Program-made: the position numbers and the translations under genes
Shown here: piece after piece, positions 48,267 through 53,577 of the stretch
Layout: every line of letters starts with the position of its first letter
Numbering within the stretch: the first letter of the stretch is position 1
Assembly (NCBI GenBank): GCA_016875535.1
Contig: VGPF01000010.1
Coordinates: 1-53,577 of the forward strand
Source of the DNA: Chloroflexota bacterium
Lineage (GTDB): Bacteria; Chloroflexota; Dehalococcoidia; SHYB01
Length of the DNA stretch: 53,577 nucleotides
Reading direction: 5' to 3'
Notes under the pieces: generated by a model
Told to the model about the DNA's origin: nothing
Databases searched by the model: none
The model's input: only the letters and a program-made list of their open reading frames with translations

Positions 48267-49370
48267 ATGCAACAGCCTCCGATGAAGATCGCACTGCACT
48301 ATGAGATGGAAGTGGACCCCCGGAGCTATACCGAGTACGACATCTGGCATAACGTTCTTGAGCAGATCGTGGCCGGTGAACGGGCGGGCTTCTGGGGCGC
48401 CTTCAGCGTCGAACACCATTTCAATCCTGGCTATTCCCATGTTCCCGCTCCCGAGATATTGCTTGCCGCCGCGAGCCAGCGCACCAAGACGATTCGCCTT
48501 GGAACGGCGGTGCGCCTCCTGCCCTTGAACGACCCGATCCATACGGCTGAGTCTTTTGCCTCCATCGATATCCTCTCCAACGGACGCCTCGAGTTCGGCG
48601 TAGGCCGCGGCGTCTCTGAGGTCGAATTCGAGATATGGAAGCAACCCTCGCCGTACGGGGAGACGGCCGCCGCGAACAAAGAGCTCTTTCTGGAGTACTG
48701 CGACCTTGTCAGGAAATGCTGGACTGAGGAGAACGTCACATTTCATGGGAAGTATTACCAGGTCACCAGCCCGGTGACCATCGTGCCCAAGCCGCTGCAG
48801 AAGCCCGCGCCGCGCATGTGGGCTTCGACGACAAGCCGGACATCCCAAGAACAGAACCTCGGCCGCGGCATGCATATGCTCACGGGGACGATCTTGGGAG
48901 GCTTTGAGAATATCACAGGCGATACGGCCAGCGCCCGCGAGGTCTGGAAGAAGTTCGGCCACGATAGGCGCGAGGCCCTGGAAGTCGGCTGCATGGTCCC
49001 GCTGTTCTGCGCGAAGACCACCCGCGAGGCGATGGTGATGGTGCGCCCTCATCATGCCTATTACATCGAACAGCTCTGCCGCTTCTTCGCTCCGCGCGAC
49101 CCGGAGGAGCGCCGGAAGCGGCTCGCCGCCATCCCTCCCGGCCGCAAGCCGTACTGGGAGCAGCCGCCTTCTTGGGAGCAAGCCCTGAGCGAGCGCATGA
49201 TCATCGTCGGCTCCCCTGATGATTGCATCCGGCAGATCCGGGAGTATGAAAGGGCCGGGATAACGCTTATCTTGGGGCTGATGCAGATGGGCGGCATCGC
49301 GCATGACAAGGTCATGCGTAGCATCGAACTTATGGGTCGGGAAGTCATCCCGCACCTTGCGAAGGGTTAG
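48267..49370 (+). CDS. LLM-class flavin-dependent oxidoreductase (luciferase-like monooxygenase type)
   Basis: A 367-residue luciferase-like enzyme with GGAGG 7-8 nt before its ATG. Landmarks are MKIALHYEMEVDPRSY, ERAGFWGAFSVEHHFNPGYS, TIRLGTAVRLLPLNDPIHTAESFASIDILSNGRLEFGVGRGVS and APRMWASTTSRTSQEQNLGRGMHML. It resembles 46322-47446 more than the 38974/40039 pair. The two LLM and two SDR genes alternate in one transcript, which suggests sequential oxygenation and dehydrogenation. Confidence 0.92.
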   Translation: MQQPPMKIALHYEMEVDPRSYTEYDIWHNVLEQIVAGERAGFWGAFSVEHHFNPGYSHVPAPEILLAAASQRTKTIRLGTAVRLLPLNDPIHTAESFASIDILSNGRLEFGVGRGVSEVEFEIWKQPSPYGETAAANKELFLEYCDLVRKCWTEENVTFHGKYYQVTSPVTIVPKPLQKPAPRMWASTTSRTSQEQNLGRGMHMLTGTILGGFENITGDTASAREVWKKFGHDRREALEVGCMVPLFCAKTTREAMVMVRPHHAYYIEQLCRFFAPRDPEERRKRLAAIPPGRKPYWEQPPSWEQALSERMIIVGSPDDCIRQIREYERAGITLILGLMQMGGIAHDKVMRSIELMGREVIPHLAKG

Positions 49371-49378
49371 GGGTAGCC

Positions 49379-50263
49379 TTGGCGAGCAAGCCTTCCAACT
49401 GGGGCCGCTGGGGCAGAGCCGATGAGCGCGGCGCCCTGAACCTGCTGACCCCTCAGGTGGTTCGCGCTGCAACCGGCCTCTGCAGGACAGGCCAGGTCTA
49501 TCCCCTTGGCCTGCCGATACGGAGCGGCTACCCGCCCAAAGGCTACCGGAAGCCGCCAATGCGCACTACGTCACTCAGCGGGGCCGCCTACGAGAGACTC
49601 CACCCCGGCACCAAGGGCGTTTTCAGCGCTGAGGACCACTACTCGTTTGCCTCCCATTCTGGTACGCATATGGATTCCCTGGCTCACGTCTGGCACGGAG
49701 ATCGCCTGTTTAACGGCTTTCCTGCCGGTAGCCTTACGGCCGCCGCGGGGGCGCAGCGCTGCGGCATAGATAAGCAAGAGGCCATCGTGGCCCGTGGCGT
49801 CATGCTCGATATGGCTCGCTATCTCAAAGTCGGCGCCGTCCCCGCAGGGCGCGCCTTTGGCTCTGCCGAGCTTGCCGCTTGTGCCGAGTCCCAAGGCCTC
49901 ACGCTTCGCTCTGGGGACGCATTGCTCGTCCGGACAGGCTGGATCCGGCGTTACCTTAAGGACCCGGCCATCGAGCATCAGGGGGAGCCTGGCATCGGGC
50001 TTGATGCCTGCAACCTCATTCGGGAAAAGGGGATCGCCGTCGTCGGCTGTGATAATGCCGCTATCGAGCCGATCCCCTGGGCGAAGGGTCAATTCCTAGC
50101 CGTTCACGTTGAGCTGCTGCGCAACCAGGGTGTGCCGCTGCTGGAGTACCTCAACCTTGAGCGGCTTGCCGGAGACCGCATCTATGAGTTTCTTTTGGTC
50201 GTGGCCCCACTGCGCGTTGTGGGCGGCACGGGCAGTCCAGTGAACCCCATTGCGATAGCCTGA
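49379..50263 (+). CDS. Cyclase-family metal-dependent hydrolase (kynurenine formamidase-like)
   Basis: A 294-residue protein beginning at TTG 49379, 8 nt after the preceding stop. The metal-binding motif SHSGTHMDSLAH at about 93-104 (H-x-G-T-H-x-D) is the signature of the cyclase/KynB family, and a later VGCDNAAIEP and AVHVELLRNQGV complete the active-site region. Members hydrolyse amides, lactones or cyclic ketones. As the last gene of the flavin/SDR operon it may open a lactone made by the luciferase-like monooxygenases, in the manner of Baeyer-Villiger pathways. That is an inference. Confidence 0.9.
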   Translation: MASKPSNWGRWGRADERGALNLLTPQVVRAATGLCRTGQVYPLGLPIRSGYPPKGYRKPPMRTTSLSGAAYERLHPGTKGVFSAEDHYSFASHSGTHMDSLAHVWHGDRLFNGFPAGSLTAAAGAQRCGIDKQEAIVARGVMLDMARYLKVGAVPAGRAFGSAELAACAESQGLTLRSGDALLVRTGWIRRYLKDPAIEHQGEPGIGLDACNLIREKGIAVVGCDNAAIEPIPWAKGQFLAVHVELLRNQGVPLLEYLNLERLAGDRIYEFLLVVAPLRVVGGTGSPVNPIAIA

Positions 50264-50325
50264 GCCAGTACGGAAACCCCGCCAGACAGCCCACTATCCC
50301 CGCGAGATGCTGCCCGACGAAAAGC

Positions 50326-50359
50326 AAGAGCCCGCCCCATCACTGGGGCGGGCTCTTTT
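50326..50359. terminator. Bidirectional rho-independent terminator
   Basis: A perfect 14-bp stem (AAGAGCCCGCCCCA / TGGGGCGGGCTCTT) with loop TCAC lies between convergent genes. TTTTC follows on the plus strand and CTTTTC on the minus strand. Confidence 0.9.
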
Positions 50360-50392
50360 CTTCACTGCCCGGTTAGCGAGCCGAAGAGCCTA

Positions 50393-52234
50393 CTAGTCCA
50401 ACCACATGTACTCGAGGTTGGGGCCAAAGATGTTCGGCATCAGGTACTGGTAGGAGAAGAGGGCATTGTGGAGCTTCTCGCTATGGAAGTAGATCGCGGC
50501 GAGGGTGGGAGCCGGGATTCTCCAGACGTTGTCATGCTCCGCCTGCCAGATCTGCTTCAGGATGTCCTTGCGCTTGGCCGGATCCATCTCGACGCGCTGA
50601 TTATCAAGGAGTTTATCCAGGTTTTGGTCCTTGATGCGCGCCACGTTCCCCGAGGAAGCTGAATGCATGTGATTGTAGACGTACGAATCAATCGTGGACT
50701 GCGTTCCGACGAAGTAGAAGGTGCCGCCGCCGAACTTGTACCCCACCGCGTTGCCGCGGAGTGTGGTGAAGTCAACGGGATTCAGCTTGACCGTGATGCC
50801 GATCGCCTTGAGGTTGTCCACAAAGATCGGGCTGCTCAGGTCATGGTCGGCCAGGGCGCCTCTCGAGTAGTCCATCTGGATTTCGAAGCCGTTCGGGAAC
50901 CCCGCCTCGGTCAAAAGTTGCTTTGCCTTCGTCGGGTTGTACTGGTAGTTCGGCATCTCGTCCAGCTTCGGGCGCTGATCGAAAATCCAGGGCCAGGGCA
51001 CGGGCGACATGATGGTGCCGGCGTCCTGGTAGATGTCCTTCACCACGCCAGGGCGGTCATAGGCAAGGGACATCGCCTGGCGTACCTTCACGTTCGCCGT
51101 GGGGCCGCTCTCCAGGTTCACGACGATCGAGTAGAGGGCGTGGGGCCAAATTGTCTCAAAGTAGACGGCGTTGGGCACCGTGCGGCGGATCTCTTCAGAG
51201 CCGCGAACGGTGTAGTTCGCGCCCGGCAGGTTTGTCCAGTGCTGTTGGCCGGCGCGGAAGGCCGCCTTGGCGGCCTCGCCGTCCGTGATGACGCCGTATT
51301 CAAAGGCGTCCATGTACGGCTGACCGGGCTTGAAGAAGGTGGGGTTCTTGACGTAGATGATCTGCTCTTTCCCCTTGACTTCCTTTACCTGGTAGGGGCC
51401 GGTGCCGATCATCTGGTTCTCAAAGCTGCCGCTGGCATCCTTGATTTCCTTGGCCAGGATGTAGTGCTGGATGCCTGCGGGAACCACGGCAAGGAAGTCG
51501 GCGGAGACGCTCTTCTGTGCGATGACTACGGTCTGCGCGTCCGGCGCCGTGACGGAATCAACGTTCGCGAAGTTGCTCGCCAAGGCGCTGCCCTGGGTCT
51601 TCCAGGCGTAATCGTAGGAGAAGAGGATATCGGCCGAGGTGACGGCCCTGCCGTTCACAGGCGCGATGTTCTGGAACTTCGCATCCGGGCGCAGCTTGAA
51701 CGTCCATGTCTTGCCGTCGGCGGAAGCGCTCCAAGAGCTGGCAAGGTCGGGCACGATCTCGCAGGTGTACGGGTCAAAGACCTTCATTTCCAAGCCTGCG
51801 GCGCAGCGGACCAAGCGGTTGTGGGCCACGCTTAGCGGGCCGTTGGTGCCGGAGCCGACGGACTTGATGGGATCAAGATTCGGCCAGCTGACGCTGGAGG
51901 AAATCTTGAGGGTGCCGCCCGGCTTAGGCGTGAGGGAGAAGTTCGGGGCGTTATAGCGATACTTGATGACCTTCAGCGTGTTGGGGTTGACGTTAAAGAC
52001 GCCTGGCACCGGCGCAGCCGTTGCCGTTGGTGCGCGGGTTGGTGCAGCTGTCGGGGGAGCAGAGGTCACCGTTGGTGGGGCCGCTGTCGGGGCCGCTGTT
52101 GGGGGAGCAGTCGTCGCGGTGGGATCTTCATCGTCGTCCCCGCCGCAGGCCACCAGCACCATGCTCACCACCATGGCCAAGACAAAGGCGGTCCATGGAA
52201 GTTTTCTCAGTGGAAGTTTTCTCAGTTTCAGCAT
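50393..52234 (-). CDS. Extracellular solute-binding lipoprotein, family 5
   Basis: A 613-residue peptide/nickel-type binding protein. The lipoprotein signal ends LVAC with lipid Cys at 30, followed by an acidic patch and a long Thr/Ala/Pro linker (about 35-75). The mature part shows family hallmarks: GPLSVAHNRLVR, SWSASADGKTWTFKLRPDAKFQN at about 165-188, and VKVRQAMSLAYDRPGVV at about 380. Size is normal for the family. AAGGAGAA precedes the ATG. The permease genes lie upstream on the same strand, with a separate promoter in between. Confidence 0.94.
   Translation of the reverse strand: MLKLRKLPLRKLPWTAFVLAMVVSMVLVACGGDDDEDPTATTAPPTAAPTAAPPTVTSAPPTAAPTRAPTATAAPVPGVFNVNPNTLKVIKYRYNAPNFSLTPKPGGTLKISSSVSWPNLDPIKSVGSGTNGPLSVAHNRLVRCAAGLEMKVFDPYTCEIVPDLASSWSASADGKTWTFKLRPDAKFQNIAPVNGRAVTSADILFSYDYAWKTQGSALASNFANVDSVTAPDAQTVVIAQKSVSADFLAVVPAGIQHYILAKEIKDASGSFENQMIGTGPYQVKEVKGKEQIIYVKNPTFFKPGQPYMDAFEYGVITDGEAAKAAFRAGQQHWTNLPGANYTVRGSEEIRRTVPNAVYFETIWPHALYSIVVNLESGPTANVKVRQAMSLAYDRPGVVKDIYQDAGTIMSPVPWPWIFDQRPKLDEMPNYQYNPTKAKQLLTEAGFPNGFEIQMDYSRGALADHDLSSPIFVDNLKAIGITVKLNPVDFTTLRGNAVGYKFGGGTFYFVGTQSTIDSYVYNHMHSASSGNVARIKDQNLDKLLDNQRVEMDPAKRKDILKQIWQAEHDNVWRIPAPTLAAIYFHSEKLHNALFSYQYLMPNIFGPNLEYMWLD
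52196..52225 (-). repeat. 15-bp tandem duplication in the signal-peptide coding region
   Basis: TGGAAGTTTTCTCAG occurs twice in direct succession (52196-52210, 52211-52225). The in-frame duplication produces LRKLPLRKLP at the basic N-terminus of the lipoprotein signal. It looks like a recent slippage event and keeps the frame. Confidence 0.85.
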
Positions 52235-52340
52235 CTATTCTCCTTCATGAGCTTTCTACGCATAGCCGATCATAGAGTTCTACGCTTGTGGGACACGACA
52301 AAGTTGCTCTGCTCTCTCGATGCGGCCTCCTCAGTTCTTC

Positions 52341-52365
52341 CCTAGGAAACAATCGGTTTTCTAGG
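52341..52365 (-). promoter_or_regulatory. Hairpin in the binding-protein leader
   Basis: CCTAGGAAAC and GTTTTCTAGG form a 10-bp stem with one G-T type mismatch around AATCG, inside the predicted leader of about 145 nt. A longer-range inverted repeat (CTTGTGGGAC near 52283-52292, GTCCCACAAG near 52414-52423) brackets it. No T-run follows. Confidence 0.45.
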
Positions 52366-52385
52366 AGGGCGGTAAGGTGCGGGGT

Positions 52386-52414
52386 AGTATATAACACACT
52401 AAGCTATTTGAAAA
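52386..52414 (-). promoter_or_regulatory. Promoter of the right-hand binding-protein gene
   Basis: The minus strand reads TTTTCA (52414-52409), 17 nt, TATACT (52391-52386). This gives the binding protein its own transcript in addition to read-through from the permease genes. Confidence 0.65.
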
Positions 52415-52443
52415 GTCCCACAAGGCCGCATGCCATAAAGAGG

Positions 52444-53346
52444 CTACCCGATCCGTCCACGCAGCTTCGGGTCAAGAACGTCACGGATTGTATCGCCCAG
52501 CATATTGAAGCCAAAGACGGTCAGGCTGAGGAAAACGCCTGGGAAGATGCCGATCCAGGGGGCAGTGGTAAGCACATCCCGTCCCTCCTGGCTGATCATA
52601 TAACCCCAGGATGGGTTGGGAGGAGGCGGCCCCAGGCCAAGAAAGCTCAAGGAGGCCTCCAGGAGGATCGCGTTTCCTATCTGCACAGAGCCGATGACGA
52701 GAACCGGGGCGACGACGTTGGGGAGGACGTGGCGCAGGAGGATGCGCGCGCTCCCTGCGCCAAGGGCCTTGGCGGCCTCCACGTACATGTTCGGCTTCAC
52801 GGCCAGCACTGCCCCTCTCACGATGCGGGCAGAACTGGGCGTCATAACCACGGCGATCGTCAGGATAAGCTTGTCCGTCCCCGGTTCGAAGATCGAGATG
52901 AGCGCCAACGCCAGCACCATCGTTGGGATGGACATGATGGCGTCAATGATGCGTTGAAGCACGATGTCCAGAAAGCCGCCGAAGTAGCCGCTCAAGAGGC
53001 CGATGATGGTGCCCGCAGCGGTACCGATGGAAACAGAGATGATGCCCACCAGCAGCGAAACCCGGCCTCCGTGCACAACCCGGCTAAAGACGTCCCGTCC
53101 TACTTGGTCTGTGCCGAACCAGTGGTCCCAACCTGGGCCGGTGAAGGGCCGTCCGACCCGGGTCTTCGTCGGATCGAATTCTGAAATGAGGGGCGCGAAG
53201 AGAGCGGAGGAGATAAGGAGGATGATGAGGATGCCGGCGGCCGTGCCGATCGGCTCCCGCTTCGCGAAGCGCAGCCAGCGCTTCCCTAGGGAAACCGCCT
53301 TGTAGCGCGGGTCTGTCCGCCAGGTTGCTTGGATAGCAGTGCTCAT
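52444..53346 (-). CDS. ABC transporter permease, DppC/OppC family
   Basis: A 300-residue permease of ordinary size. The frame extends to 53394, but ATG 53346 (MSTAIQATWRTDPR), 17 nt after the upstream stop, is the better start. The first membrane segment is followed by GTDQVGRDVFSRVVHGGRVSL, four more segments, the EAA loop EAAKALGAGSARILLRHVLPN and SLSFLGLGPPPPNPSWGYMI. The motif spacing is standard, in contrast to the enlarged homologue at 964-2397. Together with 53364-53577 and 50393-52234 it forms a second peptide-type importer. Confidence 0.93.
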   Translation of the reverse strand: MSTAIQATWRTDPRYKAVSLGKRWLRFAKREPIGTAAGILIILLISSALFAPLISEFDPTKTRVGRPFTGPGWDHWFGTDQVGRDVFSRVVHGGRVSLLVGIISVSIGTAAGTIIGLLSGYFGGFLDIVLQRIIDAIMSIPTMVLALALISIFEPGTDKLILTIAVVMTPSSARIVRGAVLAVKPNMYVEAAKALGAGSARILLRHVLPNVVAPVLVIGSVQIGNAILLEASLSFLGLGPPPPNPSWGYMISQEGRDVLTTAPWIGIFPGVFLSLTVFGFNMLGDTIRDVLDPKLRGRIG

Positions 53347-53363
53347 CGGTCGCGATGGTCCTT

Positions 53364-53577
53364 TTAGGAGTACCTGATCCTGGGATCGAGCCACCCGTAG
53401 GACAGGTCAACGATCAGATTCACGAGCATGGTGATGGCGGCGATGAGCATGACGTTGGCCTGGATCTGCGTGTAATCCCGGTGCGTGACTGCCTCCAGGG
53501 TCAGCCTGCCCAGGCCCGGCAGGCCGAAGATGACTTCGATGATGATGGTGCCGCCGAGCAGATAGGCCAGCTGTGTG
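53364..53577 (-). CDS. ABC transporter permease, DppB/OppB family (C-terminal fragment at window edge)
   Basis: The last 70 residues of a permease whose start lies beyond the window. They read LLGGTIIIEVIFGLPGLGRLTLEAV, then a membrane helix and the closing LDPRIRYS, the standard C-terminus of DppB-type proteins. Stop TAA is at 53364-53366. It is translated immediately before the DppC-like gene. Confidence 0.9.
   Translation of the reverse strand, partial: TQLAYLLGGTIIIEVIFGLPGLGRLTLEAVTHRDYTQIQANVMLIAAITMLVNLIVDLSYGWLDPRIRYS

Noticed and set aside
1-53577. CRISPR array, insertion sequences, prophage or integrase genes
   Set aside because: I saw no regularly spaced repeats, transposase motifs, terminal inverted repeats or phage proteins. 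The tRNA-Arg 3-prime end has no adjacent integrase or duplicated attachment site that I could find.

Overview
The window comes from a GC-rich bacterium. The gene repertoire most resembles Chloroflexota of the Dehalococcoidia/SAR202 type. That placement is an inference from gene content: several paralogous families are expanded together (type III CoA-transferases, acyl-CoA dehydrogenases, thiolase/DUF35 proteins, LLM-class flavin oxidoreductases, SDRs, amidohydrolases), and lipoproteins carry Thr/Pro/Ala linkers. There is no rRNA or ribosomal-protein gene to fix the taxonomy.

Layout. (1) 1-9080, minus strand: an oligopeptide-type ABC transporter operon (ATPase cut by the window edge, two permeases, an unusually large binding lipoprotein) led by a coiled-coil membrane protein and a secreted BNR-repeat protein. 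(2) 9350-14481, plus strand: a PadR regulator with its membrane partner, an AAC(3)-type acetyltransferase, a P-loop kinase, leucyl aminopeptidase and a small winged-helix protein, then tRNA-His and tRNA-Arg. (3) 14967-19212, minus: two SDRs, a MaoC-like hydratase and an amidohydrolase behind a strong promoter containing a palindrome. (4) 19430-26510, minus: a tightly overlapping operon of two acyl-CoA dehydrogenases, two CoA-transferases, a Cys-less thiolase homologue, a DUF35 protein and an aquaporin. (5) 26580-34591, minus: enoyl-CoA hydratase, two CoA-transferases, an HMG-CoA-synthase-like/DUF35 fusion, a true thiolase, a second hydratase and an amidohydrolase. (6) 34756-38822: a divergent Cys-less thiolase plus MFS transporter, then a convergent UGSC-type pair. 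(7) 38974-50263, plus: four LLM flavin enzymes, an acyl-CoA dehydrogenase, a fused double CoA-transferase, a TetR regulator, two SDRs and a cyclase-family hydrolase. (8) 50393-53577, minus: part of a second oligopeptide-type ABC importer.

Together, regions 3-7 look like a catabolic island. Substrates would be imported by the flanking ABC systems or the MFS protein, oxygenated or reduced by flavin enzymes and SDRs, activated by CoA transfer, then dehydrogenated, hydrated and cleaved by thiolase or aldolase chemistry. The enzyme classes recall actinobacterial steroid side-chain degradation, but no ring-cleavage gene is present and the substrate cannot be named.

The most distinctive observations are: three matched type-1/type-2 CoA-transferase pairs, one of them naturally fused; thiolase-superfamily proteins that lack the nucleophilic Cys and sit beside or are fused to DUF35; a composite TTGGCCGAT-(8 nt)-CAA-(1 nt)-TATATAT element repeated in two divergent promoter regions; and a TetR gene whose palindromic operator lies exactly between its -35 and -10 in an apparently leaderless promoter.
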